From Sindora glabra (taxonomy: Eukaryota > Streptophyta > Magnoliopsida > Fabales > Fabaceae): a stretch of 64,000 nucleotides of DNA. Below, piece after piece: positions 11,872 through 25,689 of the stretch; the stretch's first letter is position 1, and every line of letters starts with the position of its first letter. Made by a program: the position numbers and the translations under genes. Location of the stretch: positions 76,440,130 to 76,504,129 of the forward strand of contig CM035232.1 in the NCBI GenBank assembly GCA_020226215.1, read 5' to 3'. The notes beneath the pieces were generated by a model, which saw only the letters and a list, made by a program, of their open reading frames with translations, was not told the origin of the DNA and did not search any database.

Positions 11872-13899
11872 AGTCTAACATAGATAAACTTAAAATAATA
11901 GTTTTATATTAAACCAATATTAAATATGAATTATCATATCGATTCTTAATTAATCAATGTCTAAATGAATACAATGAGAAATATTAAATGTTGATTGTAA
12001 ACTAAACCAACATTTAAGAGAATGTCAATAGCCAGTTAATGTTTTTATTTACTATATATTGAAAATAGTGAAGTTTTAGACATTGATTTTACTTAGTAAC
12101 CAATATCTAATGGTTTAATAAAGATTATTTGTATTTCAACAACTAACTCATTTAAAACCTACTATGGTGTTTATCAAGTGAACACTTATAACATCAGTTG
12201 TTAAAATAATTAATGTCCAAAAAGTATACTAACAAATAAAATATGAAAATTTTGATTTTAAGACATTGATCATATATTAATAATTGACGTATAATATACT
12301 ATGCTGCTTATAAATTGCACTGCTATCACCATTTAAAATATTTTTACGATACCTTAGCCTACATTATCTAATTTTTAATTTTGGTTCTGATTCAAGGCTA
12401 GCCTTTCTTTCCATTTCAAGAAGCCTAGTTAGAGGAGGTTATAAATCCTTTTAAAGGACTTGCCTTTCATTTGACCTTTCAAGTCTCACAATGTGTGTCC
12501 TTTGAAAAAAATTTATAGCTTTCTCTAAACAAACTTCTTGAGATGGAAAAGAAATTTGTCCTTAAATTCATTCCAAACTCTAGCTTCAATAATGAAGACA
12601 AATGTATTGTTAAGATGTTGAACATTTGTATTTGTTATTACTAACATGGGAGCTTCCTTCCACCACCATTTCTCCACAATCAGGGTGGAAAGCTCTTCTC
12701 TCAACATTACCAAGTCGTATGATAAATTGGCCCTTAAGTTCAAGCATGAAGAATATTCAATAAAAGAGAATTAGTAATTAGGAACCAAGTTGAAGATAAT
12801 TAGCTCTTAGATGAAATTGCATATTGTACTAGTTAGTGTATTTGTTATAATAAGTTGTATAATAAATTGACATGACTTAATGTATGAAAAGAAGTTTATG
12901 GCTATTTATTGTATTTTATTAATGTAATGGTGTAAAAAAATTCGTAGAAATGAAGAAAATTTGCAATATCCTATGTGTGTATATATATTCTTATACATTT
13001 CTTATCTTATGTAAATAACATTTCTAAACTTGGATGGTTTGCTATGTTTGAATGCATAACAGGTTAAACATTTTAAAATAAATGTTCAATATAATTTTCA
13101 TGAAATTTTAATATATTGATTTGCTCTATGTATTAGTGTGTAATAAATATAACATTTTCCTTATAATAGAATATTTCATTATAATGTCAAAAAATAAATA
13201 AACCATGGTGGTTTCTTTTTAAGAGATGACATATTAAACTATATTCCACATATTTAGAAAATTGCTTTCTAACAAAAAATTATGAAACTATATTAGGTGT
13301 TTGAAATAAACTAATGTGGAAAGAATTATATATGATGGTTATTTGTTAATTGATGTGTTATATGTATTGTTAAAATTTTTACATCAAATGTTAGATATTT
13401 AATGTTAGCTTTAGTACACAACTAACATGGAATATTCAATCATGTCATTTTACTTTTCAAATAATTTACTAAAAAGAGGGTAGAAGTTGAAATAGATGGT
13501 AATTTTTTACTTAACATAAAATAGCAGAGTACAATGTTCTTCAATATTCCTCTCAAAAGTCATTTTAGCCTAAGAAGATGCTTATACTAAAGTGTAGAAA
13601 AAGTCACATTCAACTTATTTTTTATCCCCTAACTTGCTAAAGTTTTCTTCATTGCCTTAAGGTGTTTTTGTGATGCTTATTATTCTTTTAATAAAAAGGA
13701 AGAATTGTATAATATTATAATTGTGTAGCTCTATTTTTGTTTAGATTATGTGTCTTTTATTTCTTTTTTCTATGTTTCTAGGTGGACTAAATGTTGATAT
13801 ATATTTAGTAGATTTATTAAAACTCTCATTTTGTTCATATGTTTATACATGTATTCTTTAAAGTGTACATGGATTTCTTTTATATTTGTTGTGGATTGT

Positions 13900-16800
13900 A
13901 GATGGACATTTATTAATCATTTAATCCTTAAATATGCCAAGGGTGTTCGCTAGTTTATTAGATTTACTATTGGCAAAAGATAAATAAGAAGAAATTGGTA
14001 ATAAGCTTATATTGTGTCCTTGTGATAGATATGTCTATGCTAGGATGCTTAATCTAGAGAGAATAAGAGCATATCTATTTTTAAATGGCATTAACTAGGG
14101 GTAAAAGCGACAGATATAGCATTAGGAAAGTGAGTTATCTTGTTCATTTCATACTTACAGAGGTAAAGAAACCCATGATGATGATGACAACATAGATGTG
14201 AACGTGGATGATCAATTATAAGACATGATTCATGATGTTAAAGATAATTTTATTAAGCCCCTACATATCCTTGATAAGTTATTAAGTGATGTGGGGAAGC
14301 CTTTGTATTTAGGTTGTATTAAATTTACATGGTTATCCATTGTCTTAAGTTTGTTTAACTTGAAGGCAAGGAATGGTTGGAGTGACAAGAGTTTCATGAC
14401 ATTGTTACAACTATAAAAAAATGCTTTCCAAAGGCAATGAACTACCAAATCATACTTATAAGGCTAAGAAAGTCATATGCCTAATGGACATGGAGTACAA
14501 GAAGATACATGCTTGCCCTAGGGATTGTACATTATACCGAAAAGAGAATAAAGATTTAAAGGAGTGTTCAAAATATGAGGCATCACATTACAAATTAAGG
14601 AAAAATAATAGCATCAATAATGAAGAGGCTTTAGCTAAAGTGTTAGGGTATTTTCCAATAATACCAAGGCTTAAATAATCGGACACCATTTGATAGCAAA
14701 CTTTGACATCCGATTAATTCTTTTTAATAGTAATGGTTAATACATTCTTCCTTTTGTTTGGTAGTAAATCAGGAAAACTAGGCTTGCACTTTGCATTGAT
14801 AGAATGAACTCTTGTGGTAAAATAAGTGGCAAATACAACACATAGCTTGTTATGTTATTGATCTATAACCTATCTTGCATTTTGCATTGATAAAATGAAC
14901 CCTTATAGTAAAATAAGTAGCAAACACAACACATGGCTTGTTATGTTATTGATTTGCAATCTATCTCTTTAGTTTTGCATGAAGTATAAGTACATTATGT
15001 TCCCTTTGTTGATTTTAAGTCCAAAATAATCAAGAAATGACATAGATGTTTTCTTGGCACCATTTATTAAAGACCTAAAGATGATATGGGAAGATGGTGT
15101 TTCAATCTTTGATGCACATTGTGAAGAGTCATTTATTTCACATGTCATGCTCTTTTACATAATTAATGACATCTTAGTTCATGGCAACTTGTCTGGCTAC
15201 AAAATTAAAAGGCATAAAGTATGCCTTATTTATGAAATTGGTACCTATTCTTTTTAACCAAAGCATGGTAGGAAGATAGTGTATGATAGCGTATCTTGAT
15301 CATCAAGGTTTTTTACACCATGGCCATTAATATCATAGACTAAGAAGGGCTTTCAATGGGTCATTAGAAGAAGAAATGGCTCTAACTCACTTAATTGGAG
15401 ATCAAGTATGGATGAATGGGTGTAATTGAATTTTCAAAAGTAATACTCATTTTAGTATTAGTATTCAAATAATTTATTTAATTTATTAATTATATGTGAT
15501 TCTATATTTCATGTTTATTAATAGATTAAAAATATCAATATTGTTCTTGGCAAACTTTATAAGCTTGTAGGTGTGGATGCCCTATAGAAGAAGAAGTCTA
15601 TATTCTTTGATCTTCCATATTGGAAAAAACTTGTTCTTGAGACACAACATCAATGTCATACACATAGAGAAAAATGCTTATGATAATTTTGTTAGAACAC
15701 TATTGAACATATTGAGGAAGTCTAAAAATAGAGTTAAAGCCAGGTTGAACTTAGTTAAAATGCCAATTCAAAGAGAACTAGTACCAAAAAGAAGGGGTCG
15801 ACATAGGTATTTTTTGCCAACTTGCCATACTTTAGTTAGAAAAGGCAAGATAAGTTTCTGCAAGTGCTTACATGGTGTTAAAGTGCTATAGGGATATTCT
15901 TTAAACATTAATAGCCTACTCTTAATGAAAAACTTGATGCTAGTTAATTTGAAGTCTTATAATTATCATACTTTGATGAAGCAATTATTATTGGTGGTTA
16001 TTCGATCAATCTTGCCTAAACATCATAGATACATTATTATTAGACTTTGTTTCTTCTTTATTGTTATATATAGCAAGGTCATTGACCCTAAGAAGTTAGA
16101 CAAGTTGCAAAGATAAGTTATAGTTATGCTATGTTAGTTGGAAATGTACTTCCCTTTTTCATTCTTTGATATCATAATACATCTAGTTATCCATTTGGTG
16201 TGAGAGATAAAACTATGCGGTTAAGTTTACTTAAAGTAGAAGTACCATTTTGAGTAATATATGAAAATCCTAAAAAGTATATAAGGAATAGACATTGAGA
16301 AGAACGACACATTGTCAAAAGCTATCAAAAGCTATATTACTAAGGAGATGGATCAAATATAAATAATATTAGACTTCTAAAGTCTTATCACAAGGTAGAA
16401 TTGTAGGTAAGGGCACATTAGGTACTCAAGTATTGAACATAAGCCTTAAAATATATATATAGGCATATTTTTACATCATGGATAATATTAATGAAGTTGA
16501 GTCTTACATAGACATGCATATGACCTTTCTAAGGGAATAATATCACACAAGGAATGAGAATTAGATCAGAGCTAAACACAATTAATCATTCCTTAGTTAG
16601 TTTAAGAGTTATGTTCATTATCAAATAGCATAAGGACCATTAAATGTTATTTCTAAAACCATCAAGTGGCTGACACAAGGGCCATATATGGAGGTAATCT
16701 CTTATCATAGATAAAACATCAATTGCTACTCTTTCTATATAAAAAGCTAGAATGATAGGAGTATTATGTAAAATAGTAATGTTACTTTGGAAAAAGTTCC

Positions 16801-17080
16801 AAAGATAAGAACTTTGTTTATGTTAATATATCATATTATAAGGTCATTGAAGACATTTGGGGGCTTGACTATGTTATGTTTAGGGAGCTTGTATTTTAAT
16901 GTAAATGGGTTAAGAATAAGAATGGTATCTAGGTTAATAAGTTAGGATTCAACCTAAGAGATGAATGTCATAAAAGAACGCCATTCATAATGACATACTA
17001 AGCAAGATAAGTGTTTTATGTCACAAACCCATTCAATTATAGGTGGAGTGAAGCTCTTCTAGGGAAGAGATAAATTGTTA
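13900..17080 (+). pseudogene. TNP2-like CACTA transposase remnant
   Basis: Several frames each match a consecutive part of the TNP2 transposase that binds and mobilises CACTA elements: 14225-14416 (GKPLYLGCIKF and ARNGWSDKSF blocks), 14421-14678 (KGNELPNHTYKAKK, EYKKIHACPRDC), 15054-15257 (DLKMIWEDGV, NDILVHGNLSGYKIK) and 15571-15891 (NVIHIEKNAYDNFV, FCKCLHG). From about 16830 to 17060 there is a further block resembling the DUF4216-type C-terminal region (DIWGLDYVMF). The order is right, but stops and frameshifts separate the blocks and AT-rich spacer interrupts them, as does a duplication at 14785-14968. It cannot make a functional protein. Confidence 0.8.
14785..14968 (+). repeat. 92-bp tandem duplication within the CACTA element
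   Basis: Two adjacent units of about 92 bases start at 14785 and 14877. They share the pattern TTTGCATTGATA.AATGAAC, then AAAATAAGT.GCAAA.ACAACACAT, then GCTTGTTATGTTATTGAT. They differ at roughly a dozen positions. Confidence 0.8.
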
Positions 17081-17798
17081 GCGATGAGGATGAAGAAGAC
17101 TTAAGTGATGATATTGATGGGACTTCTTATTTTTCCATAAGAATACTGTTGGTAGATGATAAAGGTGACATGGAAGAGTTCTACGTGTGAGATGATTATG
17201 CTAAAAGAATATAGATTAAGGATCTTCCTATACATATTAAGAAAGATTGAATGTAACTGTATTTATATTTCTCATGCTTATATTGTATGTATAATAAGTA
17301 GTGTTTTTGAATTATTAAATAATTTCTAATACATGATTAGGTAGTATTTTTATATAATAAATGACATTTCTTTAATAATACTACTTGAATAATAATATGG
17401 TGGGTGGTTTTTGTAATTAAGTTTAGATACAGTTCTGGCTATATTAGGTATAGGTGAAAACAGAATTATAAAAAAAATAAATAACATAGATCATTATAAA
17501 TGACTATCATCTTTGGTATGAGAAATAATGTTGATTCTTTAAAGTAATTGACAGTACAGGTCATTTTTATGTTTTGATTAAATGTTGATTTTCAACAACG
17601 ATTTTGAAACCATCTTTATTTCACGTTGGCTAAGTTAAATTATGTTGGTTATACACTAATGTTATTACCTCTATTCCATGTTGGTTCAAAATTGATATTG
17701 AATATACCAAATTTACAATAATACCCATACAAACATCAGGAGGAACTAATGTTAAAGCTGGAAAACAATCAATATTGAAAGGATATTCTATAGTAGTG

Positions 17799-19893
17799 TA
17801 TCACTTACAATTTTTAGCAAATCAAGATCACCAATCTCCTTGATCTAAGTATGTACACCATCATTATGGTCAAAGATTATCTGAATCTTAAGTCTTAATT
17901 CCTAACTAAATGGCTAATGTAACCATATATTTATAGGCCCTATTAAGCTTACTTATCTTCATTCATGTAAAGACCAATCAATTGCACATTTTGACAATTA
18001 TATACACTAATATATACTAATATATAATTCCCCATGAGCTTAAGCATATAACTTTGCACTTATCTTAAGCAACCTTTATAACATATTTAATATCTGTTCC
18101 TTAATCTCATGAAGCTATTAATGCTAAAGATCTAACATCAAAGTCAATATTCACTTTATTATATGAATATTCATACTATAATCCAATACTTCTATACTTA
18201 CCCTAAAGGGCACACTCGTACTTACCAATTACCCATAACGTTACCTCAAATCGCTTACCTATCCTAATAGCTTAGATTAGCATCATGACCTTATGTAAAT
18301 CATACTTATTTATTTTCTGAGGGCAATGCCTCTAATTGCAACCTTTATCTTGGTTTACTAATAACTTTTAAAATCCTTAATTTTTTTTCCATAATTCTAG
18401 TTACCATAATGAGTCACTTAATTAATTGGTCCAAAGTTATTTTTAGCCATATTTGCAAAACTTTAGGTTCTAATAAGTACTTTTGAGGCTAGTAAGTCCA
18501 TATCATTACTCTACAATTCTAATTTTAATATTAGTTATTGTAACAAACAACTTAAATGTGGTTTCTTTATAACATTCTTCCAACACAATTTCTAATGATA
18601 ACTCTCTTGGATTTAATCGTTGTTAACACTTTCATAATAAGAAGTTTTAGCAAAGAGGGAAAAAGTCCTTAAACAATTCTTATTAACCTATTAATGCTCT
18701 TAAACTTAGAAATATCTATAGAAGTTCCCTTGAGACTTATGTTTTTTATTTAAACAAACATGAATTTATAATAATCCCAATATATATGATAATTACTAAC
18801 ACCATAATGCTCAGTCACTTAATTATTCTATGCTAATATGAATTCCTAATTATTGGGGTGTTTGTTTTTGTGTTCTCACATTCCTATCCTATCATATATA
18901 TCTTGAACTGCTAACTTATACAAGTTCATTAATCCTTACTGCCTTAAACTTTATATTTTCATTCTTATGATCACATAATAACCTAATTTCTTTCAACTTA
19001 TTGTCTCCCTTTCTTTCGTGTCATGTTCCTTAACTTCCATACTTTATTTATATGGAGTTCCATGAAAAATACCCACCTTTCTAGTTATTGCACTTTAAAA
19101 CATCAATCTAGCTCTTAAGGAACAAAGTTTCATGTCTTTACATTATAAAAGGTTTTTACACTACTATCATTAATTTAATTCATTTTCATCTCATCTTAGA
19201 TATCATTTTTAGTTCATGCCTTATATATTTATAACCTTAACAAAGTATCCATACACCATTTTGTACCTTAATTCATCATACACTTTTAGTCACTTAAATG
19301 TTACTATAACAATAATCACATAACTAATATCGACCTAATTACATATCTTACCACAAGATAAAACTTACTTTTTTGGTGTCACAGACACACTAGTCCAACA
19401 TTCATACCAACATGATCCTTTTTTTATCATTATTAGTCATACCCATCTAGGGGTGTAAATTTATATAATTTATTAAGATGTATTGTCTTAATTTCTTCAT
19501 GTATCTCATAATAACTCCTAAGAAATAACTTAACCTTCTCAATTTACATACTCATTCCATCTTAAAGACTTACACATTAATACTAATTTGGTAGACCATT
19601 AAACTTACAATTATGGTTTCCATTGCCCATAAATATACCACTGCCTCTCAAGCCCCCGATTGATTCTACCATAAAGGCTAACGATAGGCAACAACTATCC
19701 CCCAAACATAGTTTTACAACTATCACTTTACTGTACTCTCTAAAAAGTAACTCTTTTCAAAAGGGTTGAGTTGGAATGTCATTCTAGCTAAGGATTTTTG
19801 TGGTTTTGTCCTTTAGGTTGAAACTTTGATTTTCTATCCCTTTAAGTGATCCATCCTAAATGCATATAGAAAACCTCCTAGCACTAAATCTAT
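17799..19893. other. Unassigned AT-rich DNA between CACTA and Ath-2
   Basis: I see no supported ORF, LTR end or RNA gene here. The right edge (TCTAT) is the target-duplication copy of Ath-2, so this DNA and 30773 onward were contiguous before Ath-2 inserted. It may be an old LTR or other relic. Confidence 0.5.
19889..19893. other. Left target site duplication of Ath-2
   Basis: TCTAT lies directly before the LTR start at 19894. The right copy at 30773-30777 is TCTAC, a single transition away. Confidence 0.65.
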
Positions 19894-21520
19894 TGATGAT
19901 AAAAATATTTACTATATTATTTCCTCCTATTTCATGTTTTTTAGTGAATTATACATGCTTAATTTTTAAGAATTGACTTTGTTTTCTAAATTGTGGTTAG
20001 TTGTACAATATTCTAAATATATTCAGTTAATGTTAGATTTTAACACTATTTCCATTTTTAGATATATCTTAGGCTCTAGATGTTAGATTGAGATAATTTA
20101 TACATCATTGAAAATCTTAAAGAAAGATCTATAACTTTAGTGTTTTAGTTAAAACCTAATTCAGACTCTTTCAAGGTCTTATTTAGCTAAGAAGCTAAAG
20201 CCCTATCTCTATCCAAGCTAAGCCTACCTTGGTTCTTAAGCCATATTTGGAGCTATAGAGGTCGAATTAGTATGAAACCAATGCCTAATTTTTCATAACA
20301 CCTATAACTTTGATGTTTATGGATTATCTAAATTACCTTGCTGTAGTGGTCTTAAACCAATTGGAGTTTAGATCAGCAGGAATTCATTAATGTAACTATT
20401 AGAGTTAATTGCCTTGTAAAAAAATAGGTCTAAGCTTCTAAAAATTAAGAAGGTTTTATTATTGTAATCTTAAGAGACATACAATCCAAGTTTAATAAAG
20501 TTTTAGGTTAATTAAGTCAAATAAAAAGGGAGAACTTATTAAACTTTAGAGATTTTAAATGGATTTAGCAGCATAACTTTTCTCTCCCTCTTCTTATTTC
20601 TTTTTTATTCATCATTAATGGAAGCTTATAATTTGGAGTTAATTTAAGGAGTTTGAGGCTCTCATCTTTTAGATTATGAGATTATAATTTATAATGTTAA
20701 CTTTTTTTAATTAATTCTCTTCTTTCCCTATTTACTTATGCTGATTACTTGAAATTACTTATGTTAGATGTTGATTTAATATAATTAGTATTTATGCTTG
20801 TGATTTCTAATATTATGTTGTCTTGATGTTGAATTATGGTTAGTAAATTAATATTTTACACATAAGGGCAAAGGTTTGAGGGATTAATTTAGAAGTTTTT
20901 AATTTAATTTCTTAATTAAAATGAATTTTATTATTAAATCAATTTTGATCTAGCTTAAGGGTTATAGTGGTTGCTTAATTTAGTTAATCCTAATTGATCA
21001 AATCCTAAATGGTAATTTAGTATAGGATTCATTAATTATTATAAGGGTATCGAGTAGTTTAAGATTGAAGAATTAATTAGAAAAGTCAAATCCTAATTAA
21101 TTCATGATTAATCCAAACTAGAGCTCTCAATTCCTTAAATTGATATTTTATTACATTAGTAGTCCCTTTTTCTATTTACTTTATGTTTTTATTTTATTTA
21201 AAATTTTTAACTCAATTTAAAATCACAAACCCCCCATTTCTATGTTTTGCATAATTATATATAAAACATATAGAATTCTGCATTCATATAGCATATTTTG
21301 TTGACATATTACATCCATTCTATTTACATTTGTAGCTTTTGTTTCATATCTCTTTTTACATTCTATTTTTTCATTTTCTTTTTGAATTTTATTAGTAAAT
21401 TGTAGTAAAAGATAGTATCAAAGGATCACTAAGGGTACAACTTAGTTATGCCATTGTACTGCATTATTTTGTAGCAAACAAGTTTTTAATCTAATTTTGA
21501 TGTATTGTAACATGTTGATA
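19894..21520 (+). repeat. Ath-2 5' LTR
   Basis: It starts TGATGATAAAAATATTTAC and aligns throughout with 29165-30772. The end is set by comparison with the 3' LTR and with the primer site downstream; the terminal CA is decayed to TA here. Length is about 1.63 kb. Confidence 0.85.
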
Positions 21521-21527
21521 AAAATTT

Positions 21528-21545
21528 TGCCACCATTGCTTGGGA
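21528..21545 (+). other. Decayed tRNA-Asp primer binding site of Ath-2
   Basis: TGCCACCATTGCTTGGGA lies 8 bases after the LTR. It matches the expected complement of the tRNA-Asp 3' end apart from changes at CpG/CpHpG-type positions, mostly transitions. This supports the Athila assignment. Confidence 0.65.
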
Positions 21546-22271
21546 TTCTCTTGAATTTATATTTTCTAACATATTACTAGTAGTATAATACACAATTATT
21601 CAAGAAATCCAATTATCAATTGCATTTGTTAGTGTATTACTTGCATTTTATGGTAGCTACAATTTTTTTGCATATATTTGCATTCTTTATTTTCTACTCA
21701 CTCTTCCATTTCAATTCATCATATTTTTATTATATTTTACTTTATCCAACAATGAAATAAAGGTTTTTAGTCCAAGAAAACTAATTTTACATAGTTTTGC
21801 ATCTTAACCCCTTTTTGAACCGTATTAAGTCTTACTAGCTCCGATTGAGCTAAATTTTTTATAAAAGTTAGTTTTAATTTTTCTCATCAAAAGTCATAAG
21901 CCTTGCTTATGAGATGCCTTATTTGGGTTCTATATGGTTATAGAAAATTTTCTATAGTGATCTTATAATTTTTAAAAATGTCTAGATAGGTTAATTAGGT
22001 GTGTTTAGGTTAATTTTTCATATTGTATTTGTATTTTGGTGTTTTCGTGTTCTTATAGTGCTTTTATAGTCTGTTTAGCTTAGTGCTATGTAGTGATAGT
22101 GCATGACAAGAATAATTACTACTAAATTGCTTGAATTTGATTTTAAAATTGATAAAACTTTTCGTTCCCTTTGTAGGAATTAAAATATAAGTAGTTCTAG
22201 CCTTCCCACTCTTTATTCTAACCTTTAGATAATTCAAAAACCATGTTAATAATAATAGAACCTTAAAGGAA

Positions 22272-23600
22272 TTGGTTGTCCTTGACATTGCCTATCAATC
22301 ACTAGGCATTCAATATCTTGAGTTAGATGTTAATTTTGAATTTAAATCCAATCTAATACACTTGCTTCCAAGGTTTCATGGTCTCACAAGTGAAGACCTT
22401 CACAAACACTTGAAGAAATTTCATGTGGTGTGCTTGACACTAAAGCCTCAAGGAATTTCTAAAGATCATATCAAGCTAAAGGCCTTTCTTTTCTTCCTTG
22501 TTGATATTGCTGAAGATTGGCTTTACTACCTCTAGCCTAGATCAGTCACTTGTTAGAACAATATGAAGCAGCTCTTCCTTCAAAATTTTCCCTTACTTCT
22601 AAACCTATTATAATAAGGAAGGAGATATATAGCATTAGATAATTGAATAGGGAGATATAGTATGAATATTAGGAAAGATTTAAAAAGTTGTATGCTAGTT
22701 ATCCACACCCCAAATTAGTGAGTAGCTCTTAGTTTAATACTTTTGTGACAGCCTTCTTCTAATAGATAGGAGCATGATAAATGCAACAAGTGGTAGAGCA
22801 TTAGTGGATAAAATACCAATGGCAGTTAGGGACTTGATAGTAAATATGGCAGCTAACTCCTAACAATTAGGCACTAGAATGCTCCCACTAACTAGGAATG
22901 TCCACGAAATGAGCTTTTCTTCTAATGCAAATTAGCAAAGAATGGACCATAAGATAGATGAATGAACCTCTCTAGTAAGGCAATTGGCCATGGGACAACA
23001 ATAACAATTACAAGCCTTTTTACCTGCTAGACTTTATGGCATATGCTCTTACTCAAGCTATCTTATTAATTCATGTCCAACCTTACAAGAAAATGATGGC
23101 TAATACCAAGCCTATGTAGTAGTAATATTTCTAAGAAAGCCATAATACCAGTAACACAACCAATACCAATAATAACAACAACAACCTAAATATGATCCAT
23201 ACTCTAATGTTTATAACCTTAGCTAGAGTGACCATTCTAGTTTCAGATATGGTAATGCACCATTCTAGCAGCTAATTAGACCAGCACCATAATAGAATAA
23301 ACATTTAATCTAGTAGTAGTAACCTTTCAAGCTAATCCAATAGCAAAACTTTTAGAACCAACAAGTATCATTTTCCTCAACCTCTTAGCTATCCCTTAAG
23401 GAGTTAGTTAAGCGAATTGCTACCAACAATTTACAATTCCAACAAAGGGTAGATGCTAAAATGTAAAACTTGCAAACATAAATTGGTCAACTAGCCTCTA
23501 CCATAAACAAGCTCAAATCACAAAGGTTTAACAGATTATCCTTCTAGACAATTCCTAACTCAAGAGCCAGTGTTTCTACCATTATGTTAAGAAATGGCAA
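22272..23600 (+). pseudogene. Ath-2 gag remnant
   Basis: The best frame (22272-22535) encodes 87 residues with LGIQYLELDVNFEF, RFHGLTSEDLHKHLKKF, LKPQGISKDHIKL and DWLYYL, the capsid-domain pattern of Athila Gag. A stop follows DWLYYL. Beyond it, 22.56-22.9 kb resembles the rest of the capsid and 23.0-23.5 kb is rich in CAA/TAG-type codons, suggesting the glutamine-rich C-terminus of Gag with many CAG/CAA codons turned into stops. Gag would package element RNA. Not functional. Confidence 0.75.
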
Positions 23601-23959
23601 GGAAGTTTATACTCCTAATAATCCTTCACTAGCAAGCTAGAAAGATAAGGCAGAATAACTAGTAGTTGTTGAAGATGCTGTAGAAAGCTCCTTTCAAACC
23701 AATTAGAAAATAAACTAACCAAAAATAGCAGATTTTACAAGGCCACTTCCCTTCCTCAACAGAATTACACATTCCAAGAAAATAAAAGAATTTGAGAGAG
23801 ATAAGGAGATCTTGGATACTTTTAAGAAGGTAGAAGTTAAGATTCCACTATTGGATACTATCAAACAAATTCCCAAGTATGCCAAATTCCTTAAGGAGCT
23901 ATACACATGCAATAGAAAATTACATTGTAATAACAAAATGAGCTTAGGCCAAAATGTAT

Positions 23960-24552
23960 TAACTATTCTTTAACCAAGCTTACCACAAAAGTGCAGAGAT
24001 CCAAGGATATTTGACATATCCTATGTAATAGGCAACAACAGATTTGAACATACCTTAATTAACTTGTGTGCTTTCACAAATGTCATGCCAATGTCAGTAT
24101 TCTCTTTTTTATAGCTTAATCTGTTGAAGCAAATAGAAGTTATCATCTAATTAGCTAATACTACATAACTCGCTGAAGTTATTGAAAATGTTTTAGTTCA
24201 AATGAAAGAATTAATATTGCTAGTGGATTTTTACATTTTGCCAATGGAGGATGAGTCTTCAAATAGCCATACACCTTTGATTCTAGAAAGATCATTCCTC
24301 AAAATAGCAAAAAAGAAAATTAATATAGATGTTAGCAATCCTTCCATGAAAGTTAGAGATATAATAGTGACTTTTAACATTTTTGAGGCTATGAAATTTC
24401 CTACTAAAGAAAATTCTATATTTCAAATAGACGTGCTTAATGAACTTGCTAAAAATTCCTTTAATGATATACTTGCTAATTTTTCCCATATTTTTGAGTT
24501 TATAGATAGTTTTGATGGTCATGAATGCACTTGCTCTGATAATGACAACTAG
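23960..24552 (+). pseudogene. Ath-2 protease and linker remnant
   Basis: The translation from about 23985 reads QKCRDPRIFDISYVIGN, then a degraded active-site block ending FTNVMP in which the catalytic Asp is lost. The open frame 24202-24552 continues with LVDFYILPMEDESS, then TPLILERSFLKIAKKKINIDV, the flap and C-terminal part of the protease, and a linker to RT. Compared with Ath-3 the order and spacing are the same. Confidence 0.65.
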
Positions 24553-24779
24553 TGTACTATATGTGCTGAAATCTTTGAATTCATAAGCAAATAAACTAGT
24601 ATTATTCTAGAACATGTAGTATTTGATGTAGAAGATGCAAAATCTGATGTCTAACAAGAAACTTAACTTGCTAAAGTGGTTTCCACCAAATCAGTACCTT
24701 TTGTCATGTAACCGCCAACATTAGAACTTAAACTTTTTTCAGAACATTTAAAATATGCATTTTTAGAAAAGAATAAGAA

Positions 24780-25680
24780 GCTACTAGTCATTGTCATAAA
24801 GAATTTGCAACCTAAACAAGAAAAGAAATTATTGCAAATTTTAAGAGCTCATAAGCAAGTAATTGCATGGACATTTGTAGACATTCCTAATATTAGCCCT
24901 ACCATCTATATGCATCAAATTTTGCTAGAAAAAGGTGCTAAACTAATGGCACAACCCTAAAGAAGACTAAACCCCCTGATTTTAGATGTGGTAAAGGAGA
25001 TTACTAAGCTTTTGGAGGCTATTATTATATATCTAATTTCAAATAGCAAATAAGTGAGTCCAGTCTAAGTTATCCCTAAGAAAATTGGCTTTACAATAGT
25101 GAAAAACTAGAATAATGATTTACTCTCTACTAGAGTGAAGAATAGTTAGAGATTTGCATTGATTATAGAAAGCTGAATTAAGTAACCAAAAACAACCACT
25201 TCTCACTACCTTTCATTGATCAAACGTTAAAGAGATTAGTTAGAAAATCCCACTATTACTTCCTAGATAGCTACACTAGTTACTTCCAAATTCATATTGC
25301 TATTGAAGATTAAGAGAAGATAACATTTACTATCATTTTGGCACCTTTGCTTAGAAGAGGATGTCCTTTAGCCTATGCAATACACCTAGTACTTTCCAAA
25401 GGTGCATGGTAAGTAGTTTTTTATATTTTTTAGAAGATTATATTGAAGTTTTCATGGATAATTTTTCTATTTACGGTTCCTTTTTTTATGAATGCTTTGA
25501 TAATCTTTCTACAATGCTAAATAAATGCATTAAAACTAACTTTTTACTTAACTTTGAAAAATGTCATTTCATGGTAGAGCATGGGATAGTTTTAGGACAC
25601 ATAATGAGTAGTAAAGGCATTGAAATAGATCCTATTAAGATTGATGTGATTACCATTTTACTTTACCTTATTTATGTGTA
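24780..25680 (+). pseudogene. Ath-2 reverse transcriptase remnant
   Basis: The N-terminal part (SPTIYMHQILLEKGA near 24895) and palm domain are recognisable with several stops. The frame 25361-25681 has FSLCNTPSTFQRCM, then the catalytic box as FMDN instead of FMDD (G-to-A), then NFEKCHFMVEHGIVLGH. Loss of the second catalytic Asp alone would abolish polymerase activity. Confidence 0.8.
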
Positions 25681-25689
25681 GGAAGTGCA

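Larger units (their letters stand above)
11872..17798 (+). mobile_element. Degraded CACTA (En/Spm) transposon
   Basis: The right end at 17798 reads ...TATAGTAGTG, the inverse of a CACTA terminus, and the 300 bases before it repeat ATGTTGG/TGTTGATT motifs. Mirror motifs (CCAACATT, CCAATATT, TCAATGTC) crowd 11.9-12.25 kb, as expected of CACTA subterminal repeats. In between lies a TNP2-type transposase gene full of stops. The left CACTA terminus is not recognisable, so the start is approximate and I cannot verify a 3-bp duplication. Confidence 0.75.

Noticed and set aside
12525..12743. 72-codon minus-strand ORF near the left part of the CACTA element
   Set aside because: No family recognised. 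It could be part of a second CACTA gene, but it is opposite to the transposase and too short to support.
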